This document shows, one piece after another, positions 43,801 through 55,378 of a stretch of DNA of 64,000 nucleotides (within the stretch, counting starts at the first letter, position 1; each line of letters opens with the position of its first letter). The stretch is from positions 2,170,001 through 2,234,000 of the forward strand of contig OZ005693.1 of the NCBI GenBank assembly GCA_963930775.1, read 5' to 3'. The notes under the pieces are model-generated. The model saw only the letters and a program-made list of their open reading frames with translations, searched no databases and was not told the origin of the DNA. Both the position numbers and the translations under genes were made by a program. The DNA is from Cliona cf. orientalis (Eukaryota; Porifera; Demospongiae; Clionaida; Clionaidae).

Positions 43801-46800
43801 TTGATATGGTGTAGTGTTTTGCCACTGAAGTTGCTACCTTTGCACTTGTCAGATTAGCGTGACTGCCAACTAAGGATTAAGAAATTAAGCTACGGTAGTA
43901 AAATTAATTATACTCACTGAATAATTGATTTTGTTTTAATCATTATCATTTAGATAATAATATCGACTACAAAGTGTATGTTACGGTGTGGTATCAATTT
44001 CCCTGCATTCCTTCTAATTTGCTCATAACACCTGTGCAGTGTACATGTATACTTGGTTACTTATGTATAGCCCTACAACAGTCTAAGAACTCTGAATTAA
44101 CCTTAATTGGTAGCTCCCTGAAAATAGGTACCTCCCTTCAATACTCAAGATGTTCCATAGTAATGGTACTTTGAAGGGTACGTCCCTTGGTGATTGTAGT
44201 CTTAATTAGATTGTGTAGCTCCCTCCCTAGTAAGGGTCACTCACGCCCTTCCTTTCTCCCTCCCTCCCTCCCTCCCTCCCTCCCTCCCTGCTCTGCTGCT
44301 GTCTCGGCTGTCTAGCCCCGTGGGGAAGCTGTAGCAATAATGTCCACTAATTAGGACGCTCACGCCTTATAATTATAGTGCTGTTGGTAGTATTGTACAT
44401 TTGTGATGGCTGGGACTTACCCAAGTCATCAGTAGTATTTACATGTAGTACTAGTGTTTTAGGTAGAGCAGAGCATGCTTAGAGAAAGGAGGTACCCTAT
44501 AGGCATTTCATGATTGGCAATTCACCAGGTTATAGATATTTCATTTGCTGATATAATATATAGTTTTGGGGACTATAGAATTTGACTTGGGATCAAAACA
44601 TACTTGTAATGAATTACTACAGTGCTGTGCTGTCCTGTGTTGTGGTCAATAATGCATGCATGAGTAACCTCTTCAGTCCCTCAGCCTACATATGTATGTA
44701 CCTGTACCTGTGTATATACCAGTCCAGCAAATTTCTGTATTTCCTAGCATTTTCTTAATGAGGGTTTACACTCTGTGGTTAGTTTGGGGATCTCTCGTTG
44801 CATACTTTAGCCATTAAGCCAAGATAAGACCGAGATGTATTCTTCACCGAGTTAATGAATTGGCTTGTTCAGTTAATTTGTCTTGGTGATGCACTCCATT
44901 AAGTATGAACATTGCATTGCTCCCCAAAAATATAAATCACCTGAGCTTAAATTTAGGTATGTCGGAAATCATTCAAGCCAGCTAGTGTACATAGTGATAG
45001 GTCCTCTATCAACATAACAATTATATGGTCAGTGGTTTATCTACATGTACGTGATTGTATTATTGAGCTAGCCTCGCATCTAGCACCTAGGCTTTCTCCT
45101 TCCCAGATTTACACAACGTACGGCCTGGGGACGAGGCTATTAAGGTTAATTTTATGGTATAATATTATAGTAGAATACAAATTCATTAGCTAATGATAGT
45201 ACGGAGAAATAGTTGCCCCATTATGCTGAGCTTCCAGTACTTGTATACATGTATAGTATGTACATATGTACGCAAATTTAAACAGCTGGTATGCTTTAGT
45301 GTGGCATTCCTCACATTATGTCATCAGCCACGCTCCACATGTCAGGAATAAACTCTCAATCACAACAATTAACGTCAGATGACTCTGGCATAACATAACA
45401 GTAGCATACTATGCCTCTAAGAGTGTTTCCTTGAGATTCAAGTGGGTGTTGTGTCTGAGGTTTGCTCTGCTCAAAGAATTTAAGCCAAGAAGCTTAAGAA
45501 TTGGCGGTGGCATACTTCAAGGGTAAAGTGTCCTTCATTGTACTGTGAGATTAGCTGAAATGACACTCAACCCTTGTGTTGCCAGGGAAAGTACAAGACT
45601 GTGGTACTGGCTATTCCTGGGGTTATGTAAACACAATGAGTAGATCGAGTGTTGTGGGTTGTGTAGGCTGGATAACTTCCTGTTAGGGGTGGTGGTGTGA
45701 TGTCAAGTACAGGGTCTGCCATGGTGTGGGGGGAAAGACAGAGGAGAGAGGGAGAGGAGAGAGGAGGAAAGGAGAGAGAGAGAAGAAGAAGAAGAGGCAA
45801 GGGAGTGGTAAGAGACTCCTCTACTCTGTACCACCACAGTCGTGCACAATCAAGAACATGTGTACCTTAATTGGTATTTCAAACAGCTATTTGCTGTAGC
45901 CATGAGCAGTTTGTGTGGGTGAGCCAGGGAACACCAAAGTGCATATTTGTACGCCCTACTTTACCTCATTAAGCACTGGCACATGTTCCTATCCACACAT
46001 CGACAAATACAGTGTCTGATTCACTGGAACCAAAAACACTCTGAAACCACTGCACCCTTCCTATTTTGCCTACTTACCAGAAAGGAAGGAAGCCAGTAAC
46101 TGGATTAGTGGTGGGCCTTGGTAGTCAATACGCCACAGGCTAGCCATAGACCCTCCATGGGTTAGGATAGATGCATGTACATGTACATGTACATGTACAT
46201 ATACATATACATGTACATGTACATGTATGGCTACTGTGGGTGGATAGAGAGCATGCGCCATACATGTGTATTTGGGATGCATGAAAGATATAGCCCTATT
46301 TTGTTATGGTTCATTATTGCTGATTGGGCAATTCATCTACGTATGTAATCTTATGAAGTTTCGATAGGGCCATGGCCCACCATGCATGGGGTGTTTCAGC
46401 ACAGCTGTCTGTGGTGGGATGTAGTGTGTATCTATAGTATCAATACTGAGTGGCAAGGGTATATATAGTTGCAGATTTCCTGATGAGTACACAACCACAT
46501 TGGTCAGATCGACTGCAATTCGTGTGCTTCCTTGCTGATCTGATAAGACCACTGCTCTTAGGGTTCATTGTGATTACGGTAGGTATCGAGTTACGTTGAG
46601 GTGAAGCTAGCCTAGTTAGCTCTAATGCATTATGGAGTATTAATTTATCGCAGACTTGCACCTGGCAGAGGATAAAAAAAATCTGATTGCCTCACCAGGA
46701 TGTCACGTTTAAGGACTAGAGCTATAGATGACCCCAGCTACATAGAATAGCAAAAAAAAAAGAACCCTTCCATCACTTAATTATTTTTTATTTTGCCTGA

Positions 46801-49800
46801 GGAAAATCAGTAAATACTAAGTAGATGCTTCTAGACTTATGTACTTGGCAGATAAGGTGGTTCTATGTAATTTTTTGATCAGCTTTTTTCACATTGCTAG
46901 CTAGCTACCAGCTATGCCATCAAAGCACTTCATTTCATAGGTTCACTGTGTATCCAGTGTTTAGACAGATCATGATTTTGTGGCCTTAGCATGTGTACTG
47001 TTCCTGGCCCCTGCAGTTATGTCACTCTCCTATGACATCATGGGTTATTCTTAGAAGCTGGGAAGCTGGGGGGAAGTACTAAGTGGGCTATCCAGCCTAA
47101 CCTCTATGCTTACAATTGCAAATATGCATATTATGATTAGAATCCCTGGCCCCCCAGGAGAAACCTTTAATAAAATATCATGCATGTACTATGCTAATTG
47201 ATTTATCCCTTAGTGGTTGGTGGTAATGGAGGGTCTCTGCAGCAGCTGTCTTCCAGGCTGGGGTATCTCCCTGGGGCATCTCCACTCAATATTTTGAGTT
47301 CCTGCATCATCAGCATCTTTCCTATGTCTTGGTTTGTGTACATGTATGTTGCCTTGTCCCCAGGCCACTCCCATGTTTTGGAAGCGACACACACTAGTTT
47401 TGTGGTAGTGAAATTGTGTATAGAGTACTAGCGACAAGTGTTGGAACTGGCATTCTCTCTCTGGTGATTTCCAAATAGGGGAATTGTGAGAGTGAGTTCT
47501 ATATTAGTACTGTAGAAGGTGCCAGGGGGTACATATATCTTACTGCTGGCCAAAATCCGCTTCATTCTTATTTGGCAGCTTGTCTATCGTAATGAAGAAT
47601 AGACAGGGCAGACATTTCAATGCGCCCATTGTAGTCTGCTGTTGATCCGATTGGCACTTTACCCCACTTTCTCTCACTAGTCTATAGATCTATAGCCTAG
47701 CTTCTTTCAATTACCTCTGCCAGTTTCAGTATATTCAGCAGTGTGATCGATGTAGATGATAGTAGTTAGCCAAAGTTCCCATGTAATCTCCTTTTTGAGC
47801 TTTTCAGAATGGAAACGGACCTATGTGTGAGATATTATTATATATAAGGCATACCCTACTGCTATAAGGCTAAACTAATATTAATGATAGTGCTGAGTAT
47901 TATTGTGTCATAATAAATAGTAATTAAGGATACCACTAATTGCTGGGGGAGGGGGGGGTGGCCGTATATATACCTTGTTGGTTTTACTTGTACCACATTA
48001 AAAAGCTGGGATATGATGATCCTACAGAATCTGATCAGGAATGGTATGCCCATGTATAGTAAACAGTTCTTAATTCCTGCTAGAGTCCCTTGAGGTTTGT
48101 CAGTCCACCACCAGTCAGTTCATTAGCCCCCCCCCCCCCCCCCCCCCCCCCATCTCATCATTTTCAGTGTGATGTGCAGCTTGAGGCTTGAGGCTACTAT
48201 AATCATTGTGTGTGGGTATTTTAATTTAATCAGTCTAGCCAATAGCTTTAATAAAAATTGTACCCTACATGTTGGTAGGTTTTGGTGTGAAATTCTATAC
48301 TATAAATTTTCTGTAGCCCTAACTTATTTGCGTTGAAAAAGATCGGGGAGGCTGGAGACAAGGCTAGCTTATTCCCTAGGCCCATTAATTCCTAGCTTTT
48401 CAATGTTACACGCTGAATGAAAAGCAATGAAGGATCAGGAAAGGGCTTGGGGAAGAGACTACTAGCCGTAGCCATAATGTACATGCATGCATAGGTCATT
48501 CGTCATCACGTCAGATCAGAAGCCTTGGATGTTGTGTGTGTACATGTCCCGGTACATGTATGTACATGTACATGCATGTGGCTCACATGACTGACTCCAG
48601 TACCTAAACCACTGAATATGTAAACATTGTTTATAGGGCTGCAGACTCCCTGACGACCACTCTTGGCCCGCACGTACGTCAAGTTTATCTTCAACCCACA
48701 ACATATACATATACCACCGCATGATCTGAACAGCTTGTGATAAACACAGACATACTTATTCGGGCACAAGAGTGGCACTTCAGGAGTGGGCTCACTGGGG
48801 GTGCTTTCATCAGATATAAATTAGTAACCGGTTGACTTCCCGTATTGAAGGTTTTTGGAATGGGGACACCTCCTGTCATCAGAGATTTGGTATGATCCCA
48901 GTATTGTAATACCTACTACCACCTGAAGTCAGGATACCACCCCTACCTACCCATGAGATTCCAGAAATTGTATGGAGGGCTGCATAATAGTTTGAGTTAC
49001 TAATCAGGTGCCTCTGAAGTGATATCATCTCCCTTAATCAGCATACTGTGCATGGTCCTAGCTACATACGTACATAGAGAAGTAAATCTGAAAAGGTTCT
49101 ACATCAGAACACATGCATACAATATATACGTAGCTAGCCCCAACTGAGAACACAATCATTGGGACACTAAGTTATTCAAAGCTATACACATGTAGATAGA
49201 CTCCAAATCCCAAATCCACTGTCATATGCACAAATATGTGCATGTACATACGTATGATCGTACACAATAACATAATTCTATGAGGTGTACATCGTGTGTG
49301 TATATATGTACGTCAGGGGGCCTACATGTACATATGTATGCATGTGGGTGCTTTAAAAGTGGTCACTATGTTGATTAAATAATGGAGTCTGGTGTGTAGT
49401 CTGAGCTGTGTAGGATAAGGGAAGTGGAGCCCATCCATTTTGCATAGCCTCGGTCAAAACACAAAAACTCCCGTTGCCGATACTATAGCGATACTGAGGC
49501 CTGTGCTTGGGCATTATGCTCACCAGTATAAGGAACATGACCCAGAGTGCTCTAAGTTTTCAAAATCTTCGAGTGTACTATCTAACTATGAAAAGGGCAC
49601 ACCATTGAAGTGCCTATGATAATACTATATCCTTGAAGTCAGACAGCGTATAATTGCTTAGCGATGTATGCGTTATGGTCTAGAATTCTGTATTCGTGAC
49701 TAGCATTGGTTATATGTTTAATGTAAAGAGGGTCCGCATGAATGACCGAGGCATGTAGGGGGTGATGTAATCGGTTGTAATTTTTCTCCCTAGCTCCCTC

Positions 49801-50842
49801 CTTATTACGTATGTAGGTAGGGACAGGCTTCTGTTTCTTGGTGTTTTCTAGAGCGATTTTCCACTTCTCGGTGGTTCATGTCAACTGGCCTATTCACAAC
49901 TAGGCTATCGCTGCTAAATCAATCGTATTAAGATCAACATACAGTGGGCTGTGATGTAGTTTCTCGGGTACCAACCCTTCGCCGTAGCTCCACGCTTTGC
50001 CTACCTCGGCAAAATGTTGATGTTCTGAGAAAGCGGGGGTTACTTGACAACTGATGGACAATGTAATTCCACAAATTAAAGCCAATCTATCCCGTGTACT
50101 TTCCAATGAGAAATAACAGTTCTTTAAATTGTTGATTCCTTGGAACACTACTGTGCCCATGTGCATGACATGGGATTGTTGTTCATTACGATGAGATTTG
50201 ATGAGTTGAGTGGTTTTGTTAGTAATAGTATTATTGAATCGGCTATGGGAAATGGTTTCTTTAATTCAATTTATGGCCAATTCCTCGTTAAAATGTTTAT
50301 CAATTAAATGTGCACCTTAATATTAATTTTAGTTTTTAGTGAACCACAGAGTGCACCTTCCCACAACCTGCATGTAAATAATAGTCATTCGGATTAAATA
50401 CTACACAAATACATGCACGTATGTAATGTATAATTTGGGCTTACTAAGGGATTCATGTCTACTGTTTGAAACAATGCTTAATAGTGGTCACACAATATTA
50501 TTATTAAAAACCACTCTAAAACTAGTAAACTAGTACTTATACTGACACACGCATAATATGCACACCCCCAGGTCTCTTTCGGGTCGAGGCAGTGGTACCA
50601 TCAGTAATGGTGGTGGCGGCAGTGGCGGCATTGGGCTCCCCCATCTCTGCTATCTTGATCTCTCTGGTCTTCCCAACATCACCCAGAGTGGTCTGAGTGG
50701 GCTGGTCTCCGTCTGCCCCCAGCTACAGCCGGAGACGCTGTTCTACTGCGACAACATACCCTATGGGCCCTACTCGGGATGTGCCAATGGCTGCCAGAAT
50801 GTCGGCTCCACCTCCCTCGTCTGTTGCCGGCAGATGATGTAA
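31839..50842 (+). CDS. FBXL5: FBXL5, iron-sensing F-box protein (hemerythrin domain, LRRs, Fe-S tail)
   Basis: Exons: 31839-31922, 32177-32361, 33205-33352, 33987-34083, 34251-34647, 34875-35022, 35249-35331, 35516-35869, 50572-50842. All GT-AG; 1767 nt, 588 aa (human about 691). The start MPEVPEELDVF aligns with the human N-terminus. Hemerythrin ligands are kept: H15, H57, E58 and E61 at the same numbers as human, then H86, H133 and E137. The F-box is at about 200-243 (LPPEVLLSILSYL). LRRs follow (CPNLHHLDLS, LEYLDLSGC, LKCLILSGC, LCYLDLSGL). C558, C573, C583 and C584 match the four cysteines that hold a [2Fe-2S] cluster in human FBXL5. In mammals it is the SCF substrate receptor for IRP2, stable when iron and oxygen are present. 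Exon 5 has a Gly/Glu run and exon 8 a Pro/His- and Gly-rich insert. AATAAA at 50991. Confidence 0.92.
38588..38771. mobile_element. CCGTATA-type MITE remnant in FBXL5 intron
   Basis: The right end is TACCATACGGTATAAT. The interior CACGCCTATGGCAGTAAGGA and GGAGAGCCATTTCGCCAAAT corresponds, inverted, to 27307-27514. The left end (GTGGTATAGTGGGAATC) is degraded. Confidence 0.5.
38945..39358. repeat. Inverted repeat pair bounding 414 bp
   Basis: ACCCTGCAAATACTTCACAT near 38945 and its exact complement ending near 39358. Possibly the terminal repeats of a short element; no target duplication was found. Confidence 0.45.
44250..44288. repeat. (CCCT)n microsatellite
   Basis: About nine CCCT units in the FBXL5 intron. 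Similar impure CT tracts occur near introns and intergenic DNA elsewhere (33110-33200, 40250-40280). Confidence 0.8.
46172..46228. repeat. Self-complementary (TGTACA)n tract
   Basis: GTACATGTACATGTACATGT runs on through ATACATATACATG units. The whole tract is palindromic. TGTACATGTA words are very frequent throughout the window. Confidence 0.8.
48127..48151. repeat. 25-base poly-C run
   Basis: An uninterrupted run of C between CATTAG and ATCTCATC. Its length is probably unreliable in an assembly. Confidence 0.85.
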
Positions 50843-53800
50843 TGATGACGTAAGGTGGCCGGATGAAGTGACTTGTATGTAATGTACTCTTTGATAAACA
50901 CAAAACAATGAGACATTAATTTTACCCATTTCATTTTTTTCCCTCAGAGTTTGATTTGATATTACATTGCCTTGATTGATTGTCGCAAGAAATAAAATTA
51001 AATGCTGACAATATTACCAATTAACACTTCTACAAAGGCTCCCTTGTTCAGTGTATGCATGCTAGTTGGCCCAAGCATCACTACGTATGTGAAATCGCTA
51101 GCTCCTCAACCTTTCTCTCTCATCATATAACTTCGTTTTCAACACACTATTCTACAATACTGTACAACTGTCAACGACACAATGTTCATGTCCAAGAATA
51201 AAGGACAAGCTTCTAATTGTCTAACAGAGCACATCTTCACCCACTGCAATGTCTATAATAGTATACATGTATGTTACAAGTGCTGCTTGTGTTTACAAGC
51301 TCTTTGGGATTTCTAGTGATTCATGTTTCCTAGTCGACGAATTGTCACTCCAGAGGTGACAATGAGCGTTGCTGGCTGGGTCAATATTTGAAAGGAAAGG
51401 ACTTAGTCTCAAGTATCAGTCAATGGTTGCAGCAAGCTATTGGTAGCACACTCCAATGGTCGACATGGATTGTGCACCATCTACTCCTTAGCTACTTGGC
51501 TAGATAGCTGTCTTGGGTGGGTGCTGGGTGGATGGGTGTAAGGCAGCATCGCACTGCCAGAGATAAGATCATCAGTTCACATTCCTTCTTGTGAATGGAC
51601 ACCGGATTATTAGACTACTATTATATCAGACCAGACACAGCATGCATACGTTTTCCGTGTGATCTAACCATTTCTACTGATTAGGGAGATGGGCCGGGTT
51701 GATTAAGAGATGTGTAGCTCATCTATATAGCTAGCCCTCCAATTAAGTCCTATGCCAGCTTTTCAATCAGCTATAAATTCACTTGACTCAAAACACTGCT
51801 GATACGTATTTGCGTTCATTCACTACGTATACGGCTGTGAATGATTTCACTGCATAATTACATTGAGCTGTAGCTTATAGGTGCATTATTGAGTTCTCTT
51901 AATTGACCACAGACACATGCACATGAACCACAATAGTGTTTACTGAGCTGTTTTCTCAGGAAGTTCAGTTATCTCTCACTTACAGCTGCAGACCTCGATG
52001 GTCTGGCCCTTATATAATTATGTGATGTCGAGCTCTATAATTGTAAGCGTTATTCACATGACATTATAGCACTAACTAGCAGCTAATGTTTCATCCCCTT
52101 AGTAACTCCAATTGTTTTTTGTTAACAGGTCAATTCACATTTCATTCTGATGATGGATCCTGGTATCTGAGCTATTTCACAGCTTCAACACTACAGTATA
52201 TGTGTGCATTAACCATTGTTGGAAGTAGGGATGAAAATCACTATTATGAGGCGAAAATAAAAATGACCACCTTTATTAATTGTTGTAACCAATTAGTACA
52301 TGACCTATGCGTTCAATAGGAACTGCTGATAGTACTGTATCCTTTACAAAGGGATGAAAGTAATGTGCTACTTCAAACTTCAGTAGAAAGGTGACCATGA
52401 TGATTATTATCACAATTGATTTCCCATTATGTGACCTTAATTTAATGATTAATTTAGCTGTTAGTCTGCGAGTGGGTCTGGGGATTGCTGCACAATCAAG
52501 ATTTTTAAACTAATTGACAGTTATAGTATACCTTGTAGTTTATCAGAAGTCATAATGCAATTGCAATCCATGCATTATTTCACTGTGAACACAAATTATG
52601 TTTCCCCAATAATATTATAATAATAGTGTACAAATCGTTCTAACTGTCTTAAGTATGTGAAGTATGATCACCATACTGTGTGTATATTATAACACAATTT
52701 TTGGCATACCAAGCCCAATTAACTGGGGCGTGCCCCCACACACCCGGACGCTAATTAGGGGGTGCATATCGTGCATCGATCAACACAACAGCATGATGTC
52801 AGTATCTTTATATAGCTCCATACAGATCGAGAGCTATCACTTCTTGATCCATTCACATAATTAAATCTTGTCCTAATAGTATAGGAAATTTTTGTGGAGC
52901 GAACACATGCGGTCACAGAGGGAAATATATGGGATTTTTCTTGAGTACACCAGACTGTGACTTTGGGTACAAACTTTGACTGCACATCGTACGGTATGTA
53001 TTTGGCAGACAGTTGTTTGTGTGCATGCATGTCACGGCATGGGGATCCGATGTACGCTACTAATGTGTTGCAGCTGCCGCTGACCACGAGGCACACCAAC
53101 AGAAACCACTGGCATCACTTACTCTATACACACGTAGTACACGCCACCAGACAACCTTCCTCTCAAGATGAGGGAAATATGGCTTACGGTAGGCATTGGC
53201 CAGCACTTCCAGCAAATTGCTATTTGATTTCAACTCTATGCGCTACATATTGCTTGTATGAATACCAGCTGGTGATGGTGGAGTCATACATGACATCAAA
53301 TAGTATAATCATGTACGTAGCAAGCTTGAGAATTAATAATAATAATCGTAAGAAAAATGTATTATTAACCTGCATGCATGAGAGTGTGTGTACGTGTGCC
53401 CAGTCGTGTGTCAAATTTGCAAGCTTTGTGAAAGTTGAGCCACCATTCCCGAATGGATGCCTGCTAGAAAATCACAAAAACTGATACCACTGTGATGTTT
53501 AAAACGATACCAGTTTGGTTGGTACACAAGACTCTTTTTTCATGGATTATTCAGCGAGTTGGGCTTAAATTTCCATGGAGGACAAAAGGGGGAGTGTGTG
53601 TTTGGCCTAGTTAGCAAAACACAGACTCGGCTTTAGCTGGGATATCCATATCACGTTCTAGCACGCGATTTATTCTATTATCTTTGACATTCAAAAGCCA
53701 GTATAAAATGTAATATAAGCTGCACGATTCAACAACCTAGCCGCATATCTCTACAGTCATTATTTACAGCTTGGTTTCACAGATATATAATACGTAGTAT

Positions 53801-55378
53801 ACCATACCAGCATACATTTTGAATTAGGGAAAAAGTGAATGCAGCGCTATATGGGAACAGGCGCGTTGGTGTAAGGTTTCTGTTGGCATTCCTCTGTGAG
53901 CCATCAAAAGCTTACAAACTGCCTGTAACCAGATCAGTGGGAGTTTTCGAACAAATCTAACACTTCAATAGGTTCTCGCTAAGACTGATCCAAGTGTATA
54001 CACATACATACATGCACTGTGTATGATATTTTGTTGACAGCCTGTTTGTGTGTTTGAGTTATCGAATTGCACATCCAGTGAGCAAATTTGGGGCGTGCAT
54101 TGCATGAGCTTACCCTAGCTACAATAGTAGTAAATATGAAGCTGGGTTGGTCATTCTGTATAAATCTCACGTTACCTACCTCCTCCAAAAGGCAGTGGAA
54201 GTAAATTGGTACAGATATGCATTCCAGTAATTGCTAGAGATGCGATTCGTTTCTATGTATACTCATCAGCATTCCGTTGCTAAATCTCAAGAATGCGTGA
54301 TGGATTGATTACATAGTCTAGCAATGCATGTTATTAGGCATATTATTGTATCAAATATGATATCAGAATGCAGGTGTAAAGAGACAGAGTCTAGATTCAG
54401 CTTTTTTTGTTGCTTCTTGTTCAGGTGCTCTGTCATCAATAAAATACATGTACAGTGCATGAAACATTGTAGTTCACTTATTGGAAGCTTATTTTATACA
54501 GAGAGACTTGGCTACATACAAAGATACAGTCAAGTTCACAGTATTAATTGAGTTACTTATTAATAAAAGTTTTAACTCACTGGAACTCACTAGTACCGTT
54601 CATGATAGCATAGCATGCATGGGTGTGCATGTGAGCTATCTGCAGAGCTAGACACATCCACTTGTCCCAGCGCTAATGGATTCGCCAACCTCTAACTCAA
54701 TTGTGTGTCTATCAGCTACCTATTAGTGTGCATGCATGGCTTGTTTACTACTACAGATACTGTACTATAGGTATTGTGATGATGAAGCAGCTAGTGATAG
54801 CATACAATGTATTGTGTATTATACTTCCTGAGGCGTTTGGATATTGTAAGGACATGCTCTACTGTGGTCTAGCTATGTAAACTTCAAAGGATGAACTGGC
54901 TACCATCTCTGTGGTAGGTTTGATATGATACCCACATGCAACTGAGTGAGACCTTAGAAACTCTAGCCTTCCTTTGATGTAACTAGTACATCCTTGACTG
55001 GTGTCATAAATAAATTGTTTTAATGTTCTTTGACATTGCATTGCACAGCAATGGTGAACAGATGGGAGAGAGAGAGAGAGATTGGGAGGGAGGGTGATGG
55101 ATATAATAAAATAATATATACTTTCTAGTAGAAATCGTGCTGATGTACACAAGTTAATACATGGACAGTCAAGTCGTAGGAGTAAATATGATCAAACAAA
55201 ACCACCAAAGAGAGGAAAGAGAGAGAGAGAGAGTGATATACCACTAGAATGGAAGCTGGTAGAAAAATCCGTGAGATAAAACATAACCCTGATTCACGTG
55301 GTCATAAACTGACAAAGATGTACACATATTATACAACATGAATGCAAAAATATAATAACATGGATGATAAATAAAACA
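50843..55378. other. Intergenic region between FBXL5 and DYRK2
   Basis: The FBXL5 3' end has AATAAA at 50991-50996. The rest is AT-rich with GA-rich tracts at about 55065-55097 and 55210-55235. The longest frame (52957-53484, 175 codons) has no recognisable motif, an odd composition and no homologue that I recall, so it is not called. No RNA gene was recognised. Confidence 0.6.

Larger units (their letters stand above)
35870..50571 (+). other. 14.7-kb last intron of FBXL5
   Basis: It begins AG|GTAATA and ends CACCCCCAG|G; the flanking phases (2, then 1 base) fit. Contents seen: tandem partial duplications (36836/36967, 41150/41340/41800), a 65-bp dispersed direct repeat (43225 / 43966), a MITE (about 38588-38771), an inverted repeat pair (38945 / 39358), CT-rich and (CCCT)n tracts (39870-39945, 40200-40280, 44250-44288), a palindromic TGTACA run (46172-46228) and a 25-C run (48127-48151). 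No nested gene was recognised on either strand. Confidence 0.65.

Noticed and set aside
52957-53484. 175-codon plus-strand frame as a gene
   Set aside because: No motif, no splice partners, no recognised homology and composition like the surrounding non-coding DNA.
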